Assembly (NCBI GenBank): GCA_947650365.1
Contig: OX393551.1
Span: 2,934,001 to 2,998,000 of the forward strand
Length of the DNA stretch: 64,000 nucleotides
Direction: 5' to 3'
From: Chamaelirium japonicum
Taxonomy: Eukaryota > Streptophyta > Magnoliopsida > Liliales > Melanthiaceae
Positions 32,195 to 44,170 of the stretch are shown here, in pieces (positions within the stretch are counted from its first letter, which is position 1; each line of letters opens with the position of its first letter). Position numbers and translations under genes: made by a program. The notes beneath the pieces are model-generated. The model ran no database searches. It was given only the letters and a program-made list of their open reading frames with translations, and was not told where the DNA came from.

Positions 32195-34840
32195 CACCTA
32201 ATGCAGTGGCTAATAGTCCCTTTTACCAGACGATGCTTGATGAGACTGATAAGTGTGTACCAGGAGTGAAAGGTCCAAGTGAATATGAGTTGATAAACCC
32301 ACTCCTTGATCAGGAGGATGACGATCTCTGAGATTACATGGGAGACTTAAAAAAGAAATGACCACAATATGATATTACTATCATGTGTGACGGTTGGACA
32401 GGTCCCACGCTCATGTCACTAATAAATTTTATGGCATACAGTGACGGAAAAACGATTTTTCTTAAATCAGTTGACTCGTCTGCACATATAAAAGACCATC
32501 AATATTTGTATGATTTGATGAAAGAAGTTATAGATATGGTAGGAAAAGAGAATGTGATGCAGACTGTCACTGATAATGGCAATGCATATCTGAAAGCTGG
32601 AAAAAAAACTCATGGATACAAGTGGCTATAACTTGTTCTGGACCTCCTGTGCTGCCCACTGTATAGACTTGATGCTTAAGGATATTGGAAAGAAGAGCAA
32701 AGTAAAGAATCTGATGAAGATGGAGAGAACAATAACAAACTTCATCTATAATCACACTTATGTGCTTGTTTTGATGAGGGAGAAGGGGGGGGGGGGGCTA
32801 TTGTGAGACCGGGTCTCACTAGATTTGCAAGCAACTATGTTGCCTTAAAGAGCTTGCTCGATAAGAAAAATAGTCTTAGTGCAATGTTTACTTCTCCGGA
32901 GTGGTTGCAATAACAGGGGCGACATGCTGCTGTAGATATTAAGGACTTAGTTGGGCAGTCTTCGTTTTGGATTAAGGTATGTGAAGTTGTCGATATTCTC
33001 GACCCTATTGTGAAAGTATCACGGATGGTGGATGGGGATAAGAAGCCCACCATGGAATATATGCATCGTGCTATTGATCTGATGAAAGATCAATTGAAAA
33101 TCACTCGTTCCCCTGATTGGATATTGAAGATCATTGAGCAAAGGTGGACAACACAGCTATAGTATCACTTACATAAGGCTGGTAAGGATCTACCTCTTAC
33201 GTATAATTAGAGCTTATCATTATAACCATAATGATTATGTAATCTTTTTTGTAGCATTCTATTTGAATCCGATGTATTACTATAATCTCGATCTTGGAAT
33301 TCGAGATAACCTAATTCAAGGGATTCGAGATGTGGTTGCGAAGTTAGTATCAGATCCAAATGAACAAGCGATCTGTCTTAGTGAGGTAATCTTGTAAATA
33401 GATTACACTTTTAATTTCTATGAAATAAAGCTTTTATCTGAGTATGTTTATCTCAGTAAAGCTTTAATTCCCTCAATCTTGTAGTTGAAGATCTTTAGGA
33501 ATGCGATGAGTAGCTTTGCGACACCGGCTGCAATAAGTGGGAGGCAATTAACGCAATCAGGTCAAACACTTAAATCATGAATAAAATCATAAACACTTTT
33601 TTATTTTGTTATGGTTTACTTAGTGATATTTTTTTCTTAATGTAATTGAGTGGTGGGTAACTTATGGCACTTCGGCCCCAAATCTACGCAAAGTTCCCGT
33701 TCGAGTCCTTTCACAAACCGATTCATCATCCGGTTGTGAACGTAATTGGAGCACGTTTGGGTTGATCCACACTAAGAGAAGAAACAGGTTAGGGCATGAG
33801 AGGTTGGAGAAACTTGTACGCGTGTATTATAATTTACGAATGATGATAAAGAATTTGAAAGGAGAGGAAAGGGACATGGAGCTGATCGATCTTAGCGATA
33901 TTTTTTTTGGAGACGCAAAGAAGGACCCACTATATAAGTGGGTTAAGGAGTTGGGATCTCCAGCCATGGACACACCCTAAGGTAGACCGAGCCGGTACAT
34001 CGCCTCACAGATGGGTGTAGATGTTAGCTATATCCAGGGTCACTAGGGTAATATTGCAGACCTAGAGACGCAGGCTCATAGCAGTAGCACCGATGAGGAT
34101 GACGATGACAACAATGATAGTCATAGTGGTAGTGCGGATGTTTCTGGCGGTGGGGGCAATGGTGGTGGTGGCGGTGGTGGTGCTTCGGGATCACAAAGAC
34201 AGTTGAGCCCATTTACTGGAGAAGATTAGTTCGAATATACTACTCAAGATCGTGATCATGCTGATCCGCGACAGAAGAGGACGAAATATTACGAGCGTAG
34301 ACGAGGTGATCTAAGACAGACTGATAGAGGTAGCTCCACATATACTCATTGGAGCCAAGAGGTTGACTCATTGTTGTCTTAGTTTAATGAGATGAGCACG
34401 AGCAGTGACAGATACGGTGGATACAATTATGGTCAGGGGCAGGCAAGTGACCCATATAGTTAACCTTATAGCCAACTGGGGGCCAGTGGGCTTTCACTCT
34501 TCATATGGATATCCTGACCAGAGCGGTAGTTCTTATGGCTCTCAGCCTCAGCCTCAGCCTCAGCCTCAGCCCCAGCTCAGGGATATCAACTGTATCCATA
34601 TGGATATGATCATCCGATAACTGAAAATACAATTGTATATCCCCATACAGATGGAGGGGTCACCATCGCTTTGTATACACAGTATCCGGTGATTGGACAT
34701 TTGGTTGGTATGTCAGCACCGGAGTATGAGCAATATGTGAGAGTTTATAGAATGGCATCATCAGTATATGACATGGCATCACTATTGTACGAATTATCTT
34801 GCATCCATCTACCGGAGGCAAGATCCAATAAATGATTATG

Positions 34841-35020
34841 AACCGGGCCACCGATCATTTTAGTAATAGATTTGATATTTCGTTAGAATTTTGATGTATT
34901 CTTAAGTACTTTTGGGTTTTGGATATATAGTTTGTATTTTTAATTTTTTATGAGCTGGCTAGTCATTAATCAGTTTAGACTTCTTTTATAGTTCAATATT
35001 ACTTATTATCATTTACAGAT
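34841..35020. other. Spacer between two hAT relics
   Basis: AT-rich, ending in an acceptor-like TATCATTTACAG just before an ATG at 35020. Confidence 0.4.
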
Positions 35021-35946
35021 GGCCTCCCAACCTCCTTGGTATAGAGATTCTAGGTCAAAAGACATAGGTTGGCAGCACGACTTCCCCTTGGACACAAAGA
35101 AGCAAAAGTCACCTCGCCGGCTACTTCCCCGATGTAGCAGTGTTTGAAGGCTCCGCTTGAAGTCAGAGTATCTATGCGCACTCTATTGAGAAGCGGAGAA
35201 TACAAAGGAGTTCAGCTTCGAACCCCTAGGCAACCCAAGAAGGGATGGATCGAGAAGTCCCAACATACCAACACTCTATTAACAAGGAATCGTTCAGATA
35301 ATGGTATCGAATACCCGCTCGATATTAAGACAGAAGAGAAGAAGGCTCAGTATCGACAGGCGGTCTTAGATTCGAGACTCCCAACGGGAGCAAACTGAGA
35401 GAGGATGGATGCCGACACAGTTTGCTCATGATGTCAGTGCAAGCGGTAGTGGTGCTGGTCCGACAGGGGCTGATGATGTACCTACATGCTCTGTTGTTAG
35501 TATCGTACGATACATGATACATATCGTACGATACGATACAAGAGAAAAACGATACGTATCATGTTTACGTATCGTGTTTCTCCTGTATCGTACAATACAC
35601 GATACGATACTCTACGATACGATACACGCTACGGTCCGATACGGTGAAAACATGTTTTTTGTTTGTTTGTTTTTTAAACTTTTAAAATGATTTTTTTTCT
35701 TTTAATTTTCCAAAGGACTATATAGGTCTCTTACAGTTAAAAAAATAATTATGAAAATTTTCTAACCTACAGTGAAGTGATACTAATTTTCTTTTAGAAG
35801 TTTATAGGTGTTTTACAAATCTTTCTCTAGAGTTGTCGGAGCCCAATGCCATTTGTTTATAAAAATTTTCTAGAGCTTAGAGCACCAAATATCTACAACT
35901 TCACTAATTTCAATAATTATAGGATTCCATTTCTACCTATATATAT

Positions 35947-35982
<36 letters not shown>

Positions 35983-36620
35983 GCGGTACTTCTTAGTAGA
36001 GGTCTAATGGATATATGTTCACAAAGGAAGGCTAAAGGAAAGAAGTGGATGACTTTGAATAAGACAATGAGGATGAGAATGAATATGAATAAGAGGTGCA
36101 AGAGACATTAGAGGAAGATAAAGAAGCAAGTGGTGATAAATTATCTATTAGTGATGATCAAATTGATTATGTAAATGAGGTGGAGATGAAAAATAAGGTC
36201 TTCCTACTTTTTGAGTTTTTGTTTTGTCTTCATTGACCATTCGAATATTTTGAGAACAATATATTGATAGATCATAGTTAATACTTATATATGATTTCTT
36301 TTTTATATAAATATATACATCATACTTTTTGTATAGGCCAATGGTATGTTTGATGTGAAATTATAGGGAATGTCTTACTCTTCTACTTGACTTTTCATAT
36401 TTAATATTCTAGTATGTACTTTCTATATTATATATATATATATAATATAAATTTAACCGTATCTTACAATACACGATACACAAAATAGGGAAAACGATAC
36501 ACGATATGACAACCTTACCTACATGGACTACGAGTGAAAAGAAAAGGCTGATGATGATGTCATTACATGGACATCAAGTGATGATGAATGATTATTTTTA
36601 CATCTTCGTGATGAAAATAA
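35020..36620 (+). pseudogene. Second hAT N-terminal relic, split by element P
   Basis: It opens MASQPPWYRDSRSKDIGWQH, which resembles the start of a BED finger region, but the zinc ligands are scrambled by frameshifts. A later frame (YPLDIKTEEKKAQYRQAVLD) resembles the acidic linker that follows BED fingers. Element P (35489-36517) interrupts it, and the sequence resumes as CCTACATGGACTACG and fades near 36620. Assignment is by similarity to the first hAT relic and is weak. Confidence 0.35.
35489..36517. mobile_element. P: non-autonomous hAT-type element with GTATCGTACGATAC motifs
   Basis: About 1029 bp flanked by CCTACATG (35481-35488 and 36518-36525); two further bases upstream also match. 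The left end CTCTGTTGTTAGTATCG and right end CGATATGACAACCTTA form an imperfect terminal repeat related to H1 (GTTGTCA...). The left 160 bp is a dense set of GTATCGTACGATAC-type palindromic words. Internally an acidic frame near 36040-36190 again looks like a transposase tail relic. A (TA)n run lies at 35938-35982. Confidence 0.65.
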
Positions 36621-36769
36621 TGTATATATACTATTCCACCTTAGTTATAATTGTTCATGTAAGTTAATCAACATTATCAAATATCATTTTGCGCTGTTTG
36701 GACTTTGGATTTCATATCTTGAAACCCCGAGTGAGATGCATCTGTACAGCGTGCATAAAAATTAGCAGC

Positions 36770-37016
36770 GCTTGCATAGAATACATGATATGTGAAGCTC
36801 TACCCCCTAGACAAGGTAGAAATATTATTTGAGTGTTCCAAAATGTGTATCAATGCTTGATTTATGACTATCCAGAGTTTCATTAAAAAATTCAATCAAA
36901 AAATCAATATTTCCACCATTTCTATAAAAATGCAATATTTCCACACTGTCGAAATATTTCCACGAAATATTTCCATATCCAGAAGGTCAAAATTTCCACC
37001 GAAATGGAGATTTCAA

Positions 37017-37022
<6 letters not shown>
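36770..37022. repeat. Second copy of the H2 right end
   Basis: It is similar to 31930-32194, sharing GAGTGTTCCAAA, AATATTTCCACACTGTCG and GATTTCAAACCTT. It ends at a TA microsatellite (37022-37062). It may be the right end of the larger hAT element that begins near 27945. Confidence 0.6.
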
Positions 37023-37062
<40 letters not shown>

Positions 37063-37067
<5 letters not shown>

Positions 37068-38091
37068 AGGGACGTCGGTTTTGTGCTGACTAGACAAAAC
37101 GGAACAAAAAAGCTGACTGGACAAAAATGAATCGAATAGATCGAACCATTCGTTCAAAAATCAATACACGATTTCTCCTTGGTTTCAAATCCCAATCCAT
37201 TTAAACTGCACTAAACCCCTAAAATCCCGGCCCATTGAAATTGCACTAAACCTTCATCCCGTGATCGTTGTTCGCATCAACGACTATAAACCCGCCTGCT
37301 GAAATTTCGGCCGCCCCAAACCATCGGATCGATCTCGAGGAATCCGTTCAAACAGAGACTGCTATGATTGATTGATTATAGGGGGAGGGGGAGTTGGTCG
37401 CACCGAAGGTGCCCGCTTCGTGCCAATCAGTATGGGCGAGGAAATGGGTGTCCCTATGAATGTCAGTGTTGCCGTCGAAAGTATTTTGTTGCCGAAGGCG
37501 TTCAGGTGTGTTGCCGCTGAAGGCGGCCCGCTGCAGTGCCGACAGGCACGAGCATACACTAGTATAATACATATCACAGTGCGTTCATTTTATTTACAAG
37601 CGTGCCACTATACCATAGATATTTTAGACCATCCGATTTTATACACAAAGTCTGAGATAAAAACGAGTATATTGATGTAAGGGTGAGTGTGATTCATTAG
37701 GGCAAGGGAGAACGGATAAGATTGAATGGAGTTAAGATGAAGGGGTGGGAGGAGAACAAAAAATAAATGAATGAAGGATCAGATTGTAAACAAATAAAAT
37801 TCTATAATATATTTGAGGGTTTTTATATAAAACGTTGAGGACATATTAGGTATTAAATTTATTGTTCACGTGTTTTTCCTACCAATGGTTAATGTTTTAG
37901 GGCTGCCACCTATGCATGGTCCCCCCTCCCCCATAATTGCATAGCCCCTCTCTCTCTTCTCCCAATCTCTCTTTCAGTTTCTCTCTTCCCCCGATTTCTC
38001 TCGGTCTCTCTTCCCCCCATCTCTCTCTCTCTCTGTCTCTCTCTTCCTCCGTCTCTCTTTTTCTCTGCTCGTCTCTCTTTGCCCCCGCCCC
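37063..38091. other. Spacer with TA tract at left, no gene seen
   Basis: Around 37390-37560 sequence resembling the GAAGGCGCCCGCTTCGTGCCGATC block of 39060-39100 appears (for example GAAGGTGCCCGCTTCGTGCC). A CT-rich run lies at 37945-38075. No supported coding region. Confidence 0.4.
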
Positions 38092-38630
38092 GCACCAGCC
38101 GGTTCGCCGCCTCCCAGCATCAAAGGAACGTCCCCTTCGCGTTCATGCAGAACACCCGCTCCCAGCTCTCCAACCCCGTGTCAGCGAGCGCCGGGTACTT
38201 CGAATCCTAGACCCCGACGGCGGCCACCAGGATGTAGGTCCGTGGGCCGAACGCGAGCTGGGCCGTATCGAACAGCGCCTTCACTCGGGCTGATCGACAC
38301 GTCGGCCTCCACCGCGACGGCTCTCCGGCGGCCATCGCCGGCGTTCAGGGTGGCGACGAGGCAGTCGGCGGGACCTGGGTCGCCAACGTAGGCAATGACC
38401 ACGTTGGCACCGAGAGAGGCAAGGTGGGTGATGATTTCGCTTATGATGCCGCCAGAGCCGCCGGTCACAATGGCCACCCGGTTCTTCAGTGGTAGAGGGT
38501 TGATGGTGGGCTCGGAGTGCAGCCCATTAGAGGGTGGCGAGGCTAGGGTGTCATTGGGCTCATCCAGTGAGCGCGAAGGTGGTGAGTCGGTCTTATACAT
38601 GGCGAAGCCGGAGAGGGTTGCCCTGCTCAA
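38092..38630 (-). pseudogene. Short-chain dehydrogenase/reductase gene fragment
   Basis: The minus-strand frame reads LPLKNRVAIVTGGSGGIISE, then LASLGANVVIAY and AVAVEADVS. This is the N-terminal NAD(P)-binding Rossmann half of a plant SDR. The glycine motif is altered (TGGSGGII instead of TGxxxGIG). After ADVS the frame shifts; the continuing alternative frame reads LFDTAQLAFGPRTYILVAAV and later WERVFCMNAKGTFL with stops. No catalytic YxxxK region is present. The sequence is GC-rich, unlike its AT-rich surroundings, which suggests a captured exon fragment. Confidence 0.75.
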
Positions 38631-39680
38631 TTCTCAGCATAGATGGAATCTCGCTCACACTTGGCTCCACCACCGGAGTTAGTGATCCGAATAGAACGGG
38701 TTTTTGTCTGGTGGCCTGGTAGGCTATTCTGCAGGCACAACTTTCACGTGTGCGTTTGTACAGCAGTAAGTTCTCAAACTGCCCATCTTGAAGGACCCTA
38801 GATCCATGCATGCTAGCTGGCCCTGGCGCGCATCACAGCCACACGCGGTCAGCTGGAGTGCTGTTCACTTTTGGTCACCGGCCATCATGTGGCTGTGATA
38901 CACGTCGGGCCCACCAACCGTGGGAGATTTGAGCTCGCCCGGGTTGTATGTTGGTGGTCGACGAAGGTGACGAGAGATTCGGGCATCGCCCGAGTTGTGT
39001 GTTGCTGCCGAAAGTGACTGATTGTGTTATACCGCCGAAGGCGGCCGCGACAGTGTTGACAGTGTCGCTAAAGGCGCCCGCTTCGTGCCGATCGCCAGTG
39101 GTCACAATGGCCACCTGGTCCTTCAGTGGTAGAGGGTCGACGGTGGGCTCGAAGTGCAGCCCGTTGGAGGGTGGCGAGGCCAGGGTGTCGTTGGGCTCAT
39201 CCAGCGAGCACAAAGGTGGCAAGTCAGTCCGTTGGCTCCACTATCGGAATCGGTGATCCGAATAGAACGGGTTTTTGTCTGGTGGTATGGTAGGTTGTTC
39301 CGCAAGCACAACTTTCACGTGTGCGTTTGTACAGCAGTAAGTGCCCAAACTGCCCATCTTGAAGGACCCTAGATCCATGCATGCTAGCTGGCCCTGGCGC
39401 GCATCACAGCCACACGCGGTCAACTGGAGTGACGTTCACTTTTGGTCGCCGACCATCGTGCAGCTGTGATGCACGTCGAGCCAACCAACTGTGGGAGATT
39501 CGAGCTCGCCCGGGTTGTGTGTTGGTGGTCGACGAAGATGACGAGAGATTCAGGCATCGTTTGAGTTGTGTGTCGTTGCCGAAAGTGACTGATTGTGTTA
39601 TGCCGCCGAAGGCGGCCGCAACATTATTGATAGCGTCGCTGAAGGCGCCCGCTTCGTGCCGATCGGCATGGGCTTCCACT
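38462..39680. repeat. Tandem duplication of about 600-640 bp
   Basis: Two copies (about 38462-39092 and 39093-39680) share the start CACAATGGCCACC, the SDR N-terminal segment, GATCCGAATAGAACGGG, CATGCATGCTAGCTGGCC and the end CGCTTCGTGCCGATCG. The second copy carries only the SDR start and is directly followed by the TA microsatellite of the palindrome cluster. Confidence 0.75.
39095..39270 (-). pseudogene. Second SDR N-terminal fragment (duplicate)
   Basis: It reads SLDEPNDTLASPPSNGLHF and LPLKDQVAIVT, then diverges at the duplication breakpoint. It is a shorter copy of the fragment at 38440-38630. Confidence 0.65.
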
Positions 39681-39681
39681 A

Positions 39682-40020
<339 letters not shown>

Positions 40021-40032
40021 ACATATATATAT

Positions 40033-40268
40033 GGGAAAGGGTTTGGTGAACTTAAGTTCACAAATGAATGGTGAAACATGGTTTATATTGCGCCATGTGT
40101 CCACTGAAAAGACATAAAGAAAGAAAAGGGGATATGCATTTAAGAGGGTTGAACATTGAAAAGACATAAAGCAAGGTAAAAGAGGACTGAACACTTTCTC
40201 AGAACACGTGGCAGCTTCTCCATTCGAGTTCACCATTTGAATGGTGAACTGATTTCAGCTTCCCAAGC

Positions 40269-40270
<2 letters not shown>
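40033..40270. mobile_element. M5b: TA-flanked MITE-like element, copy 2
   Basis: About 238 bp, closely similar to M5a along its whole length, ending CCCAAGCCC before a TA run. The direct tandem arrangement with TA junctions suggests insertion beside or into the TA end of the first copy. Confidence 0.65.
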
Positions 40271-40317
<47 letters not shown>

Positions 40318-40331
40318 TAGAGAGAGAGAGA
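40271..40331. repeat. (TA)n then (GA)n microsatellite
   Basis: A TA run to about 40314, then GATAGAGAGAGAGAGAGAG leading directly into palindrome M2. Confidence 0.95.
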
Positions 40332-40989
40332 GGAGTGATCTGTTGCGAAACCCGGTTAAGATGCGAAACCACCTTATTTGCGAAACTAAGTCACAGCCGT
40401 CCGATCAACCGATCCAACGATCGGTATTCACCCCCCCCCCCCCCCCGACCGCAGCTGTTACTGTGGCGGACACAATAACAGCGATTTCGGTCGGGGGGTT
40501 GAACCCCGACCGTCCGATCGTCTTGAATCGAACGGTCCAAATCCTTTCCGCCCTGGTTTTGGTGGTCCGAATGAACCCCGGCCGTTCGATCGGCTTGAAT
40601 CGAACGGCCCAAATCCTTTCCTCCCGGTTAAAAATTGTAGCCGTTCGATTCGATCGAACGGATGAGATCCCGTGGGAAACATCGAATGGGACAAAAAGTA
40701 ATGATTACTATCATTACTTTTTGTCCCATTCGATGTTTCCCACGGGATCTCATTCGTTGGATCATTCGATCGAACGGCTACAATTTTTAACCGGGCGGAA
40801 AGGATTTGGGCAGTTCGATTCACGACGATCGGACGGCCGGGGTTCAACCCCCCACCGAAATCGCTGTTACTGTGCCCGCCACAGTAACAGCTGCGGTCGG
40901 TGGGCGGGGTGAATACCGATCGTTGGATCGGTTGATCGGACAGCTGTAGCTTAGTTTCGCAAATAAGGGGTTTTCGCACCAGATCACTC

Positions 40990-40990
<1 letters not shown>
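40332..40990. mobile_element. M2: 659-bp near-perfect palindromic element
   Basis: The left arm (40332-40705) and right arm (40710-40990) meet at a 4-nt centre (TACT). The ends are GGAGTGATCTG and CAGATCACTCC. About 95 bp of the left arm (around 40530-40625) is a duplicated GTTCGATCGGCTTGAATCG-type unit missing from the right arm. A poly-C run lies at about 40431-40446. Open frames on both strands are mirror copies, not genes. Confidence 0.85.

Positions 40991-41043
<53 letters not shown>
40991..41043. repeat. CT/TA microsatellite between M2 and M3
   Basis: TCTATATA... run of about 45 bp, then TGTATAT before M3. Confidence 0.95.
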
Positions 41044-41167
41044 GGGGATGCTTAGGTGTGGTTTGCGGTCCGTGCGGTCCGCAGCCGTCCGATACACCAC
41101 TCCGTGCATCCGATGCACGCGGTGGGTGCATCGGACGGCTGCGACCGCAGACCACACCTAAGCATCC

Positions 41168-41170
<3 letters not shown>
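41044..41170. mobile_element. M3: 127-bp palindromic element
   Basis: The ends are GGGGATGCTTAGGTGTGG and CCACACCTAAGCATCCCCC. The arms of about 60 bp remain complementary toward a centre near CATCCGATGCACGCGG. It is flanked on both sides by TA runs. Confidence 0.85.

Positions 41171-41232
<62 letters not shown>
41171..41232. repeat. (TA)n then (GA)n microsatellite
   Basis: About 45 bp of TA, then about 17 bp of GA, leading into M4. Confidence 0.95.
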
Positions 41233-42622
<1,390 letters not shown>

Positions 42623-42628
42623 CTTTAC

Positions 42629-42914
42629 CTATGGCCCACTGTAACATGCCGTCCAAGGAGGAGAACCCCCCCGCAAACTCATCGTCCTCTACGGCCACGG
42701 TGGTGGCGAGGTCGTCGTCATCAGAGGAGGAGGACTCCACTGTCGTGAGTAGATCGCTCTCGTCTTTGCCGGTGGCCCAAAAGAGCCCTCCAAGGGAGGA
42801 CTTGTTCGCTCGCTCCCCCGCGGCCACCGCCAACTGCAGCAGCGCCAGGAAGGGCAGCAGCACCAGGAAGAGCATCAGCCATGGAGGGATGAAAGGAGCT
42901 CTTCCACCGCCCAT
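42629..42914 (-). CDS. Exon 1 of a SIL1/Fes1-type Hsp70 nucleotide-exchange factor
   Basis: 286 coding nt from the ATG at 42914 (95 codons plus one base), ending at donor G|GTAAAG (42623-42628 on the minus strand). Residues about 12-32 (WLMLFLVLLPFLALLQLAV) form a signal peptide, followed by a Ser/Asp-rich acidic stretch (residues about 56-80). The Fes1-domain start GGFSSLDGMLQWAIG follows, with its last glycine split by the intron. Plant homologues continue with an HSDPxKLKE-type segment, and exon 2 at 14894-14985 supplies it in the right phase. Known family role: nucleotide exchange on the ER Hsp70 BiP through an ARM-repeat fold. The start is chosen as the only ATG giving a complete signal peptide. 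Confidence 0.78.
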
Positions 42915-43308
42915 AAACTGAGAATGAGAGAGAGAGATGTGCGGAGGATCTGTAATGAGACGGTCTCCGTTTCTCTGTGAAACACGAGCGCGCGAGCGAA
43001 CAACTCAGGTACGGAGGGACTCGGACTCGACTTGAGAGGCGTCCACTGAAACCGCGTGTGTCCGCGTCGGACGCTAGACGGATAATGCTCGGAAATCAAT
43101 CAAAATTCTTGACTTTCGGGGTTTCTCACCTATCTTCTTTTTTTTTTTTCATTCTCGATCGAGGAAACCAAAAAATTTACCAAAATTTTTGTATTTCCGT
43201 TGAAATTTCGATCTATGGATTGTTACTGGTAAAATTTGGCAACATTTGTGGTTTTAGTATTATTGGTAGTTTTGTCATTTAAAGGGGAGATAAGACAACA
43301 TTGGGATC
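42915..43308 (-). promoter_or_regulatory. Presumed 5' leader and promoter of the host gene
   Basis: Directly upstream of the ATG on the minus strand is a CT-rich patch (42921-42936, CTCTCTCTCATTC), a common plant core-promoter or leader feature. GC-rich sequence continues to about 43080 and then becomes AT-rich. No clear TATA box is seen. A retrotransposon LTR begins only about 395 bp from the start codon. Confidence 0.4.
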
Positions 43309-44065
43309 TGTTGGACGATTGTATGTCCACGATGCTAAATAGGATCTAGGCGATCTATATCGCAACAATCCGATAGAAGAAGAAGAGAGTACCTTACGAT
43401 CGGAGATCTTGGCGAGGAATCGATCCGTGACGATAACGATCTTCACGGGAGGAGGAGGAGAGGAATGCACAAGAGGAACGTACACTCCCCGATGTATGGC
43501 ACAAGGGTTGTGAGTGCAAAATCTTGCTAACGCCTGACGGTGGGACCCGCCAGCCCTCTTGGGGACCACGAAAACCGTCTGGAGCCTGGTAAATCTCCCC
43601 CCAGATATTTACCAAAGCCCCAGATGTTCCTAAAACTCTATAAATAGCAGATCCTGAAAATATTCCAGACCAGAATTCAGTATTCTCAATTCGACTTTCT
43701 GTTTTCCAGAGCTCCTTGAGCCTTATGGTAATCAGACTCTAACCAAGTCTACTCCACCCTCTGTCTAACTGTATAAGCACTCCTCGACCTATCAAGTGAA
43801 ACTCTACTGTTTCAGACTTAGTGGATCCAAAGGTTGCATCTTACCGTATGAAGACGTAGGCTTCGTTTGAACTTCGTCACCACATCCTGTGTGAATCCTC
43901 TCTCCCCCTTCTATGATTTGCCTTTTCTTCTTCCTGTGCTCAACAGCGTCTGCACGACAGCTAAGCGTGTGACAGCTTAGCATACTACAGTATATCACAC
44001 TTAAAATTTGATCCTCAATCAACTATTTGAGGGAGATCGTACGACGGACGTAATTTTTCCCCACA
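43309..44065 (+). repeat. LTR of a Gypsy-type retrotransposon (5' LTR, no partner seen)
   Basis: About 757 bp from TGTTGGACGATT to TTTTTCCCCACA. It contains CTCTATAAATAGCAG (TATA box) near 43637. The primer site follows. Opposite in orientation to the host gene and close to its promoter. The 3' LTR was not found in the window. Confidence 0.55.
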
Positions 44066-44067
44066 GT

Positions 44068-44085
44068 TTGGCGTCATCTGTGGGA
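44068..44085 (+). other. Primer binding site next to the 43309-44065 LTR
   Basis: TTGGCGTCATCTGTGGGA, close to the TTGGCGCCGTCTGTGGGA sequence that follows 5' LTRs in plant Tat/Ogre-like Gypsy elements. Confidence 0.6.
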
Positions 44086-44170
44086 TCGTTCCCTATCGAT
44101 CTGCGAACTCCGAGCATCCCAGCTCCTTTAGTCAAGCAGTAACTACCTATAGCCTGAGCAATTCGTCTGT

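Larger units (their letters stand above)
30463..34840 (+). pseudogene. hAT transposase gene (BED finger, RNase H-like core, dimerisation domain), decayed
   Basis: The ATG at 30463 opens MEIKDIG, then a stop replacing the usual tryptophan, then a BED finger (CNYCQKILKGGGLLRLKQHLAG). An acidic linker and ARFVHYGGLPPN follow. Element H2 (31115-32194) interrupts the frame here, and it resumes as LPPNAVANSPFYQTML. The catalytic-region blocks are YDITIMCDGWTGPTLMSLIN, TDNGNAYLKAGKK and CAAHCIDLMLKDIGK. The C-terminal dimerisation segment SGCERNWSTFGLIHTKRRN lies near 33733-33790. Short introns are likely at 33181-33254 and near 33395-33485. A Gly- and Gln-rich tail (YGQGQASDPYS, SQPQPQPQPQPQ) reaches about 34840. 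Many stops show that it is inactive. Confidence 0.88.

Noticed and set aside
38181-38630. Functional short-chain dehydrogenase gene
   Set aside because: Altered glycine motif, frameshift after ADVS, stops and no catalytic YxxxK region.
40343-40979. 189- and 173-codon frames on opposite strands of M2
   Set aside because: They are mirror translations of the two arms of a palindrome.
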